Position numbers and translations under genes: made by a program. Under the pieces are notes generated by a model that was not told the DNA's origin, made no database searches, and saw only the letters and a program-made list of their open reading frames with translations. From positions 1-8,218 of the forward strand of contig JBDHUM010000026.1 of NCBI GenBank assembly GCA_039809125.1: a DNA stretch of 8,218 nucleotides, given 5' to 3'. Numbering within the stretch: position 1 is the stretch's first letter; the number at the start of each line of letters is the position of its first letter. Of this stretch, positions 1 through 6,580 are shown in pieces. Source of the DNA: SZUA-359 sp039809125 (GTDB lineage Bacteria; Patescibacteriota; Saccharimonadia; Saccharimonadales; Saccharimonadaceae).

Positions 1-44
1 AAACGGAAAACTTCGGAACTAGAGGCGACAAAGCCGCTTTGTTT

Positions 45-53
45 CGCTACAAT
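45..53 (+). promoter_or_regulatory. Possible -10 element of the old cyclase gene
   Basis: GCTACAAT resembles the extended -10 boxes used further along this strand (TGCTACAAT and TGCTATAAT), but the TG is CG here and no good -35 lies 16-18 bases upstream. If it is active, transcription would start near base 60, almost at the former start codon. It could still supply a transcript through the remnant into the amidotransferase gene. Confidence 0.3.
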
Positions 54-62
54 AAACTTAAT

Positions 63-346
63 ATACATATAGATTTGTCAGTCATCGTCAACGAACAAAC
101 ACCCGTTTAGCCTGGCGACCAGCAACGTAGGGAAAACCAGCAGGCTTTTTTGTTAAAGATGGCTACAACGACCATTACACCTCTACTGGAACGCGTGTCG
201 GTACGCACATTGATGAGTCCTTGCACATGTTGGGCGGAAGCAAATCAATTGACAAAATACTACCTGATAATTTTATTGGTAGAGGTCGGATTATTGAGAT
301 AAGTGGTGGTAACTTTAACTCAGTAAAATCCGTCGATATTCAATAG
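63..346 (+). pseudogene. Cyclase-family (kynurenine formamidase-like) pseudogene, N-terminal part only
   Basis: Translated piecewise, this stretch reads like the N-terminal half of a metal-dependent cyclase/formamidase (PF04199 type). From base 69 the frame gives IDLSVIVNEQTPV, then TAG (108-110) where the family has Tyr, then PGDQQ. The homologous reading then moves to another frame near the AAAA run at 133-136 and continues KPAGFFVKDGYNDHYTST, GTRVGTHIDESLHM and a GRGRIIEISGG-like strand, stopping at TAG 344-346. The family motif HxGTHxDxPxH is damaged: the first His is Arg (194-196) and the Pro is Ser (218-220), each one base away from the expected codon. The expected start at 63-65 is ATA. 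Intact members are about 200 residues, so roughly half is missing before the next gene. With several independent lesions I call it dead. The identification comes from motif recognition, not from a search. Confidence 0.75.
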
Positions 347-350
347 GAAT

Positions 351-355
351 AGGAG
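351..355 (+). promoter_or_regulatory. Ribosome binding site of the amidotransferase
   Basis: AGGAG lies five bases before the ATG at 361, a canonical position. It starts just after the stop of the decayed cyclase, which fixes the start of the amidotransferase and suggests the two were once a translational pair. Confidence 0.75.
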
Positions 356-360
356 AAATT

Positions 361-1071
361 ATGAGCGAAGTTTTAATAGTCCAAAACATAACCCGCGAAG
401 CACCAGGGCTACTTGCGCAAGTGCTTAATGACGAGGGCGTAACCTTTGACGTGGTTGATTTGGATGGGGACGAGGAACTACCCGCACTTGACGGCTACAA
501 AGCACTGGTAGTGCTTGGCGGACCGGATAGCGCAAACGACACAACCGAGAAGATGACGAGTGAGTTGGAACTTATAAAGCAAGGATTGGATGCTGGACTA
601 CCGTATCTTGGAATATGCTTAGGTTTACAAACTCTGGTCAAAGCGGCTGGCGGTAGGGTTGTTCCAGGCGAAGTAAAAGAAGTCGGCTTTATTGGCCCAG
701 ACGACAGCCAGCACACTGTTGCCGTAACTGACGAGGGCAAAGCCGACCCATTATTAGCCGGACTGTCGGAAAATCTTGACGTGTTCCAACTGCATGGAGA
801 AACGGTTGAACTCACCCCCGAAATGACCGTCCTCGCTACGGGCAAGTTTTGCCGCAATCAGATAGTGAGAGTTGCAGACAGAGCTTACGGCATACAGTCG
901 CATTTTGAGCTTACGCCAGAAATGCTGGCCGTATGGGCAGAGAACGACCCCGACCTTATGCCTATTGGGAAAGATAAATTGACAGCAGACTTTGCTCCTA
1001 TTCAACAATCCTACACAAACATCGGCCAGACGCTGTTGCGAAACTTCCTTAAGATTGCGGAGCTAGTTTGA
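361..1071 (+). CDS. Class I glutamine amidotransferase (GMP-synthase-like, stand-alone)
   Basis: A 236-residue stand-alone class I (triad) glutamine amidotransferase domain. Such domains hydrolyse glutamine and pass ammonia to a partner or a linked substrate. The nucleophile elbow GICLGLQ places the catalytic Cys at residue 86, and QSHFE supplies His181 and Glu183, so the triad is complete. The oxyanion-hole strand LGGP is at 52-55. There is no ATP-pyrophosphatase domain, so it is not GuaA itself; it matches the COG0518-like stand-alone group, whose substrates are mostly uncharacterised. The start is set by AGGAG five bases upstream. No signal peptide or membrane segment is seen, so it is cytoplasmic. 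It directly follows a cyclase remnant, so it may have lost a pathway partner. The gene itself looks intact, and its true acceptor substrate is unknown. Confidence 0.88.
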   Translation: MSEVLIVQNITREAPGLLAQVLNDEGVTFDVVDLDGDEELPALDGYKALVVLGGPDSANDTTEKMTSELELIKQGLDAGLPYLGICLGLQTLVKAAGGRVVPGEVKEVGFIGPDDSQHTVAVTDEGKADPLLAGLSENLDVFQLHGETVELTPEMTVLATGKFCRNQIVRVADRAYGIQSHFELTPEMLAVWAENDPDLMPIGKDKLTADFAPIQQSYTNIGQTLLRNFLKIAELV

Positions 1072-1126
1072 CATACATACATTAACTTTACCTAGATGTA
1101 GTTTTACGCGTGATCTCCAATATCAT

Positions 1127-1156
1127 TTGTTTTAGAATCTGCTCATATGCTACAAT
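1127..1156 (+). promoter_or_regulatory. Promoter of the TIM-barrel protein gene
   Basis: TTGTTT (1127-1132) and an extended -10, TG-C-TACAAT (1148-1156), are separated by 18 bases. Transcription would begin near 1163, leaving a leader of about 50 bases before the ATG at 1213. The same extended -10 form precedes rpmG. The rest of the 1072-1212 gap shows no convincing terminator or RNA gene. Confidence 0.65.
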
Positions 1157-1212
1157 CTATAAATAAGAATAATCGAGATAGAAAACAGGGATGACCATAG
1201 GGGTAGAAATAC

Positions 1213-2373
1213 ATGAGCATTGCAGCACGACGTTTAATGAGGGTACGCCGCACAACACCCGTGATACCTCCAGGAGTATATACCCCTAAGATAGGCTGGG
1301 TTGACGACGGTCCGTATGCGGCGAGTGGGGGGAACGGCTCGCGCACGCGTGACCCAGAAGACATTAAGTACAAGTGGGCCTATACGACCGCAGATGTAAA
1401 ACACACCGTACTCAATGTTGGAATGTCGGAATTAATCAACGTCACCAGCACCGGTGTCACTACCTATAAAGCAAGCGACCCGCTTGGTAGCATGCTTAGT
1501 AAGATAACAGCTTGGAATGCTGCACATCCTTCGGATATGATAACGGCTCATATTCGTCTACATGTTGGCAGAAGAGCACCTGAAATGTGGCGAACAATCT
1601 GCGGCAGCGTTTACATGACTGATAGTAATTTTGGCCAGGATGGAGATATCCCAATTTGGTGGGAGGACTCGAGCGGTAACAATAAATACCTCACGCTCTA
1701 TACTAATGCAATGAACGCTTTAGCACCGGTAATTAACGCCAACCCTTTGATTGGCAGCGTTAACGCACCAGGTGGAGCCATGTTCTACCCAGAGCCAATT
1801 TTATACTTTCCTAGCTCCAAAGGTAAAAAACCCGGTACTGAGAATGAGACAAACCTACAGCGTTTGACCCCTCTCGGCTTTACGGCATCAAAGCACCAGC
1901 GGTGGCTAAATCAATTTGTTACTAGGCATACCGCTTTCACAAAAATTGTTGAATTAGCCATTAACCCAAACAGCAATCTCTATCCTACTATGGTGAACAA
2001 CTTTATCAATTCGCTCTCTAGCGGACAAGCTTGTATCGCTAACTACTCATATAGCCAAAGACGAAGCACAATTGAAACCGGTTATATGAACATGTACGAG
2101 TGGCTCGATACAAATATTGTCGCATCACGTAAAGCATGGGTGGGTGTACAGCTAGCTCGTCCGGGTAAGGTCGCAATAGACGAAACTAATCAGGTTTGGG
2201 ATACGCTCGGGCAAGCCGTTATTAATCGAAAGTGGCACTTTGTGGAAACAACAGGACCAAAAGATCCAAGCGCTGGTCCTAACGCTGCTAATGTATGGCC
2301 AAGCGATTACGAAGATGAACCTTTGAAGATGAAAAATCAATCAGCAGCATTTGCTACCAACCCCCACCCTTAA
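1213..2373 (+). CDS. Putative TIM-barrel glycoside-hydrolase-like protein, exact family unknown
   Basis: A 386-residue soluble protein. The order of segments suits a (beta/alpha)8 glycosidase: DVKHTVLNVG (61-70) as an early strand, MITAHIRLHVG (109-119) as the next core strand, then an IPIWW segment (147-150) followed by a helix and the NPLIGSVNAPGG strand (177-188). YPEP places Glu194 where clan GH-A enzymes carry the acid/base, and a late strand with HFVET puts Glu345 near the barrel end. It resembles GH42- or GH5-like barrels in style only; the catalytic roles are inference. No signal peptide or membrane anchor is present, which is unusual for a polysaccharidase. The N-terminal 20 residues are basic. 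An in-frame TAG sits at 1204-1206, so the start cannot lie further upstream. AGGGGT eight bases before the ATG can serve as ribosome binding site. The gene has its own promoter and appears to be monocistronic. Confidence 0.7.
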   Translation: MSIAARRLMRVRRTTPVIPPGVYTPKIGWVDDGPYAASGGNGSRTRDPEDIKYKWAYTTADVKHTVLNVGMSELINVTSTGVTTYKASDPLGSMLSKITAWNAAHPSDMITAHIRLHVGRRAPEMWRTICGSVYMTDSNFGQDGDIPIWWEDSSGNNKYLTLYTNAMNALAPVINANPLIGSVNAPGGAMFYPEPILYFPSSKGKKPGTENETNLQRLTPLGFTASKHQRWLNQFVTRHTAFTKIVELAINPNSNLYPTMVNNFINSLSSGQACIANYSYSQRRSTIETGYMNMYEWLDTNIVASRKAWVGVQLARPGKVAIDETNQVWDTLGQAVINRKWHFVETTGPKDPSAGPNAANVWPSDYEDEPLKMKNQSAAFATNPHP

Positions 2374-2430
2374 ACAAAATTAGAAAAATGAATATTGAGA
2401 TACGCGAGTAAGTAGTATGAATATAGTCAC

Positions 2431-2459
2431 TTGAGAATTTTACTGAGGTGTGCTATAAT
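2431..2459 (+). promoter_or_regulatory. Strong promoter of rpmG
   Basis: TTGAGA (2431-2436), a 17-base spacer and the extended -10 TG-C-TATAAT (2451-2459) form a near-consensus sigma-70-type promoter, as expected for a ribosomal protein gene. The predicted transcript start is about 2466, giving a leader of about 30 bases. Confidence 0.8.
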
Positions 2460-2474
2460 AGCGACAAGTAGAAA

Positions 2475-2487
2475 TATTAGGCTAATA
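2475..2487 (+). repeat. Inverted repeat in the rpmG leader
   Basis: TATTAG, one G, CTAATA is a perfect 6-base inverted repeat between the promoter and the start codon. As RNA it could form only a short AT-rich stem with a GGC loop, touching the GAGGA ribosome binding site. As DNA it could be a small operator. Its function is unproven and it may be chance. Confidence 0.4.
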
Positions 2488-2495
2488 GAGGATGT

Positions 2496-2705
2496 ATGGC
2501 AAAAAAAAGTAATACAAAGCGAAAGATTATTGCCCTTGTCAGTGATTTAACTGGTCACAGAACGTACGTTACACGGAAGAATACTCAAAATACTCCAGAC
2601 AAGCTTGAGCTTCGCAAGTACGATCCGATTGCTCGCAAACACGTTAAATACACCGAAACAAAAAAGTCGCTTGGCCGCAACGAAGTCAAACCGCGTAAAG
2701 GCTAA
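2496..2705 (+). CDS. rpmG: 50S ribosomal protein L33, zinc-free type
   Basis: A 69-residue basic protein of the large ribosomal subunit. The core, with LTGHRTYVTRKN, TPDKLELRKYDP and KHVKYTETK, aligns by eye with the Escherichia coli form of L33. It has no cysteine, so it lacks the two CxxC pairs of zinc-ribbon L33 and belongs to the zinc-independent type. After the usual end (about residue 56) there is a basic tail of 13 residues (57-69), longer than the 55-residue E. coli protein. The ATG at 2496 follows GAGGA with only three bases between, a short spacing; the overlapping ATG at 2492 leads to a stop within a few codons. It has its own promoter and faces the alpha-glucan operon tail to tail. 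Confidence 0.92.
   Translation: MAKKSNTKRKIIALVSDLTGHRTYVTRKNTQNTPDKLELRKYDPIARKHVKYTETKKSLGRNEVKPRKG
2660..2681 (-). terminator. Weak candidate terminator of the alpha-glucan operon, inside rpmG
   Basis: Read on the minus strand, GTTGC, loop GGCCAA, GCGAC forms a five-pair stem (one G-U) followed directly by six T. It lies 37-58 bases beyond the stop of the last operon gene, the right place for a terminator. The T run is also the Lys codons of rpmG on the other strand and the stem is short, so this may be coincidence. Confidence 0.27.
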
Positions 2706-2717
2706 TACATCCGTGCA

Positions 2718-3410
2718 TCAGTTTGGCAGGTGTTTATCCATGTCAATAATTTGCGCTAGCCAAATACCGGCGTTCAACATCCGCTCAAGCAACGCACGCG
2801 ATGGGTGTTTTTCGGTTACATAGAGATAGATCGTGTTATCCGCTACTTCAATGCTCATATTACTAAAATGTTGCACAATCATTTCGCCCAGCTGTGGCGT
2901 GATCACTCGCTGTACCTCAACCGCATGTTCCTGAGATGAATAAATTTCATAGGCAGAAGTGAAGCTTTCTGGATAAGGAGCGAAAGCTCCAAGTTGTAAT
3001 CTATTCATCGTACTAAAACGAGCTAGCAATTCTTCGCGAATACGATGGTGGCTAATGTAAAAATGTGGGATATCATTAGAGGTGGTATGTAAGTCAACAG
3101 TCAGAATAGTCCAGTAGTGATCTTTTAATCGTTTATCCGGATACTCAAGCGTATCCCGCCGAATAGTAAAAGCAATATCATATGATTTGAACGTACCCAC
3201 CGTGTAGTGATGGTCATCATGGGTGCGAGAAACAGTAATTCCTCGTACTAAACGGTGCTCATCGTCCTGCTGGTCAACATACCCAAAATACACTAGACCA
3301 AGATCATCAGCCAGTTTTCTAATAATTCGCTTCGTTGCATGCCGTTTAGCTAGATGAGAGGGTAAACTTTGGTGCAGCACTTTTTTTGTACGATGCGAGA
3401 GCTTACCCAT
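2718..3410 (-). CDS. Uncharacterised protein, last gene of the alpha-glucan operon
   Basis: I do not recognise a family. I place the start at the ATG at 3410 (230 residues), nine codons inside the longest open frame, because AAGGTGG lies directly before it and the longer form would overlap GH15 by 35 bases. With this start the overlap with the GH15 stop is eight bases, which suggests coupled translation. The first 30 residues are rich in Lys, Arg and His. The middle and C-terminal part looks like a globular alpha/beta protein: YDIAFTIRR near 77-85, YEIYSS near 154-159, SIEVADNTIYLYVTEK near 186-201, and a final hydrophobic helix with GIWLAQIID. There is no signal peptide or clear membrane span. 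The context suggests a helper or regulatory role in intracellular glucan turnover, but this is inference from position only. Confidence 0.72.
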   Translation of the reverse strand: MGKLSHRTKKVLHQSLPSHLAKRHATKRIIRKLADDLGLVYFGYVDQQDDEHRLVRGITVSRTHDDHHYTVGTFKSYDIAFTIRRDTLEYPDKRLKDHYWTILTVDLHTTSNDIPHFYISHHRIREELLARFSTMNRLQLGAFAPYPESFTSAYEIYSSQEHAVEVQRVITPQLGEMIVQHFSNMSIEVADNTIYLYVTEKHPSRALLERMLNAGIWLAQIIDMDKHLPN

Positions 3411-5355
3411 GCTCCACCTTGTCATTTGATAAATCAAGCATTGTAGTCATGTACTCGGCATGACTCCAAATGAGTGGTGCTACCGATGTTGACAGCCCTG
3501 TTGACGGTACGACTTGCTCCGCTAAGACACCGCTTGGAAATGCGTGATTTTCTACCCATCTCAAAATTGTCTCTGCGTGTTCTAATTGATTAATTTCGAT
3601 AAAGTATTGTGCGAGCCATAGTGTAGAGATATGCCAGTAATTGCCAGTTGTTGAAGCACTATCACGTCGATACGCGTCATTCTCGTAACGCGGCATACCA
3701 ATGGCCGTATCCTGTGAGAACTGTCGACGAATCGTTGCGATACTATTCCGTATTTCAGGGCTACCAGTGCTAAAAAGCCCATACATAAAGCTGCCATAGA
3801 CAGCTGAGCAATCTAAAGTTTTGTCATATTCAATTGTGCCAAACCGGTGACGGATGCCCTTAACTAAGCAATCAGTATCATTCGAGTAAAGATACTTGTT
3901 CGCCGCGCCTTTCATATCATCTGCCACACTTCGCCAGGTTACTGCACTCTCTTGGTCATTCATTACATCAGCCAAGTCTGCAGCCGCTAAAAGCGCCGCA
4001 TAAGTAACGGCTACTGTATAGGTTGACGTGATAAACAACTCCTCCCAAAGATCATAGCTTGGTTTTGGCAAGTGGGTTTCATTATCAACATAGCTAGCCA
4101 AAAAACGCGCCATTGGCTTTACGAAATCGCTATAGTAAGCGCTAAGTAACTGTGCAGAAGGATGGATGCGGTAATATTCACTAAAAATAAATAATACAAG
4201 CGCCGTTTCATCTTCCTGAATAGGAGGAGCTGTCACGCCATCGTGGTGTAAATATGAATGCCAGCTACTGCCAAGTGCCCCGTCTGAGCGATACTTGTGA
4301 GACAGATAGCCGGCGGGGTGGAGCCCTCGCTTACAAAAATCAAAGTAGCGTAAAGCTTCTTCAGTGTAGCCAAGACGAATTAATGGCCACAATACATAGG
4401 CGCCATCACGGGGCCATGAATAGGCATACGCATCACGACCGTAATTAAGCATTGCCGAATCAGTACTCGCAATAACAGCACCGTGATTATCAATATGAGA
4501 CTTCAGCATCATAGCACTTGTAACAAACATACGTTTTTCATTGCTGTTAAATGATTCGCTGGCCGAAAGGGCAGGTGAGAGCCATTTGTGCCAGTAGCTA
4601 GCTGTAACGTGCATACGTTCGTGCACACCTTCCTCTCGCAAACGTCGCTGCACTGATAGCGCTTGTCGCAGAGACTTTCCAGCACAAAGCCAGTAATGTA
4701 CACGACCGGAACTATGCGCATCGACCATCACGGTAAAACAAATCACTGAGTCAACACGACCATGCTCGACATTACAAAGACTAAGCTCTCCATCTTCAGC
4801 GTCGCGCCAGGTACCTTCGTGATCTTCGATGCCAAACAGTCCAACAGAATATTGATCAAACCTCTGACCATCTTTTTCTTCACCTGAAATTATAAATACA
4901 CGGTCGCCACGGTAATGTAAAATTGCGTGACTATCGGGCAGATACCGTGCGGTATCGGTATTGCCGCGCGAGTCACCAATCACGAACGCTTGGTGCATGA
5001 ACAATCGAATTTCACGTTGACGATCATGGAGGTTCACAATATGAATGTTGCGAACAAAAGCACTGACATCACAATCTACAAAATCGTCAAACTCGAGTGA
5101 AACTCCTAGACGCTCATTATGCGCTACTGCATGACCGATTAAAGCAAAATGAGGGTAGCTAAAATTGATTTGCCATGTGCCATCATCTAGCCAACTAAAT
5201 TCGCCTTCAACCCACACACCAACTCGGTGACGTAAGCCCTTGCCAAGCGTGTGATTCTCCAAGCCAACATAGGGGTAATGTAGATCATGGACCAGACCAT
5301 ACATATTTATCCCAACATGCATTTCACCGTTGCTGAGAACAATTGGTCGAGCCAT
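3403..5355 (-). CDS. GH15 family glucoamylase-like glycoside hydrolase
   Basis: A 650-residue enzyme of the bacterial/archaeal GH15 layout: an N-terminal beta-sandwich (about 1-260), a linker helix, then an (alpha/alpha)6 barrel (about 285-640). Diagnostic barrel motifs are YSWPRDGAYV (312-321), QEDETALVL (380-388), YDLWEE (434-439) and LAEQ (611-614), with LIWSHAEY at 628-635. By analogy with known glucoamylases, Glu438 in WEE is the general acid and Glu613 in AEQ the general base; both are present. The family releases glucose from non-reducing ends of alpha-1,4 glucans by inversion, though glucodextranases and trehalases also belong to it. There is no signal peptide, so it is cytoplasmic. 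The ATG is one base after the GH57 stop. Expected role: complete breakdown of maltodextrins or a storage glucan to glucose. Confidence 0.92.
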   Translation of the reverse strand: MARPIVLSNGEMHVGINMYGLVHDLHYPYVGLENHTLGKGLRHRVGVWVEGEFSWLDDGTWQINFSYPHFALIGHAVAHNERLGVSLEFDDFVDCDVSAFVRNIHIVNLHDRQREIRLFMHQAFVIGDSRGNTDTARYLPDSHAILHYRGDRVFIISGEEKDGQRFDQYSVGLFGIEDHEGTWRDAEDGELSLCNVEHGRVDSVICFTVMVDAHSSGRVHYWLCAGKSLRQALSVQRRLREEGVHERMHVTASYWHKWLSPALSASESFNSNEKRMFVTSAMMLKSHIDNHGAVIASTDSAMLNYGRDAYAYSWPRDGAYVLWPLIRLGYTEEALRYFDFCKRGLHPAGYLSHKYRSDGALGSSWHSYLHHDGVTAPPIQEDETALVLFIFSEYYRIHPSAQLLSAYYSDFVKPMARFLASYVDNETHLPKPSYDLWEELFITSTYTVAVTYAALLAAADLADVMNDQESAVTWRSVADDMKGAANKYLYSNDTDCLVKGIRHRFGTIEYDKTLDCSAVYGSFMYGLFSTGSPEIRNSIATIRRQFSQDTAIGMPRYENDAYRRDSASTTGNYWHISTLWLAQYFIEINQLEHAETILRWVENHAFPSGVLAEQVVPSTGLSTSVAPLIWSHAEYMTTMLDLSNDKVEHG

Positions 5356-5356
5356 G

Positions 5357-6580
5357 CTATACCTGCACTCCGAACTGATGAGACATCATCGTACGGTAGC
5401 GAATATCGCGCAGTGCATTCATGTAGTACAAAAAAGCATCGTATGGCGATTCGTATGGGCTAAAGTAGGCGTGAACGTCACCATCGTTAAACCACTTCGT
5501 ACACATGTAGTATACGTGGTCTGAAGTTTGCAGACGTCGCCAATCAACAATTAGTCTTTGATCGAGAGTACGCAGCACATCAGACTCTAATGCGTAGAGG
5601 TGATGCATTACCTCTTGTTGCATGCTATTACCCAGCCAGGCCGTAAGGTCACGCTCAGTATCAGCCCACGTAACCGTGCTAGGCATACTAATTGCTCCGA
5701 CTGCATCGCGACGAATGACCGCTCCGGTAACTGTCTCAAAATTATGAGCAACTTGACTTAGCCAGATATCGACTGTACGCTCAAAAAAGTCAAAGATTCC
5801 AGTGTCGCTCCATTGGTGTTCACCGAAGGTCTCGTAGTCCATAAATAAGTTTATAATATCGCCGCCTTGATCAAGTGCAGAATTAAGCCAATAGCTGTAC
5901 GTATCAGCCGTTAAGGGCCAATCACCCCATCCTTTATCGCTGAAGCGAAAAGCAATGTCATCACTCAACCGATAATTTTTCATTAGTAGCTTCACTCGTG
6001 AAGCTCCAGCAGGCTGGTAAACATAGTTCGGGCTGCGCCACTCGAGTACAGGGTCCCAACCTTCAGCCAAAATTGTCTTGTAGCCAGCGCTATCCGCCCA
6101 AAGAGCCAATTCGTCATTATAAGCCAGCTCTGTATTGCGAAAAGCGGTTGTTTCACTCCCAAATAATTCACGAACTTTCTGTCGGTGCATCGTAACTTGA
6201 CGCTCAAATTCTTGACGGCTATAGAAAAACGCTAGGCTGTGATAATATGTCTCGCCAACAATCTCAACGCGTCCAGTTGCGGCTAATCTTTTGAAGCTCT
6301 CAAGCACGTCAGGCGCCCACGCCTCAGCCTGTTCGATAAATGTGCCGGTAATGCTGAGTGAAAAACGAAATTCGGGGTGTTGGTGCAGTAATTTCTCGAG
6401 CAGCGCATTCATCGGACGATATGACTTGTCTGCTACTTTCAAAAATACAGCACGATTATTCCGGTCGTTGATTCCTTCGCCATTGAAATAGCTGTGATTA
6501 ACGCCAGTATCAAAAACTGAATAGTCGCGTACCCGCCACGGTTGATGCACATGTAGATAAAGACAGATTGACTTACTCAT
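5357..6580 (-). CDS. GH57 family alpha-amylase-like enzyme
   Basis: A 407-residue GH57 retaining enzyme acting on alpha-glucans. All five conserved family regions are visible: HQP (12-14), GRVEIVGETYYH (103-114), FRNTEL with the presumed nucleophile Glu151 (147-152), MDYETFGEHQW with the presumed acid/base Asp248 (247-257), and the WADTERDLTAWLGN segment (305-318). The FRNTEL form of region 3 points to the alpha-amylase subgroup rather than branching enzymes or 4-alpha-glucanotransferases, but specificity cannot be fixed from motifs. No signal peptide is present, so it acts in the cytoplasm. Its start overlaps the stop of the glycosyltransferase as ATGA; GAGGG about eight bases upstream can bind the ribosome. 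It probably cuts internal alpha-1,4 bonds, providing ends for the adjacent GH15 enzyme. Confidence 0.92.
   Translation of the reverse strand: MSKSICLYLHVHQPWRVRDYSVFDTGVNHSYFNGEGINDRNNRAVFLKVADKSYRPMNALLEKLLHQHPEFRFSLSITGTFIEQAEAWAPDVLESFKRLAATGRVEIVGETYYHSLAFFYSRQEFERQVTMHRQKVRELFGSETTAFRNTELAYNDELALWADSAGYKTILAEGWDPVLEWRSPNYVYQPAGASRVKLLMKNYRLSDDIAFRFSDKGWGDWPLTADTYSYWLNSALDQGGDIINLFMDYETFGEHQWSDTGIFDFFERTVDIWLSQVAHNFETVTGAVIRRDAVGAISMPSTVTWADTERDLTAWLGNSMQQEVMHHLYALESDVLRTLDQRLIVDWRRLQTSDHVYYMCTKWFNDGDVHAYFSPYESPYDAFLYYMNALRDIRYRTMMSHQFGVQV

Noticed and set aside
28..42. ACAAAGC-C-GCTTTGT inverted repeat as a terminator of an upstream gene
   Set aside because: The stem is a clean palindrome, but it is followed by TTCGC, not a T run, and no gene end is visible in the first bases; function unclear.
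108..110. TAG in the cyclase remnant as a reassigned codon
   Set aside because: All intact genes here end with ordinary stops, TAG among them, and the remnant carries further lesions, so simple decay explains it.
249..278. TTGACA within the cyclase remnant as a promoter for the amidotransferase
   Set aside because: No acceptable -10 lies 16-18 bases downstream; the GATAAT at 266 is too close.
1191..1289. Short plus-strand frame starting at ATG 1191 in front of the TIM-barrel gene
   Set aside because: Only 32 codons, overlaps the start of the real gene in another frame, and shows no recognisable features.
2605..2823. Plus-strand 72-codon frame across rpmG and the convergent gene
   Set aside because: It overlaps two better supported genes in other frames and its composition is not protein-like.
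3411..3437. Longer start for the last operon gene at 3437
   Set aside because: It would overlap GH15 by 35 bases and has no good ribosome binding site, whereas the ATG at 3410 sits right behind AAGGTGG.
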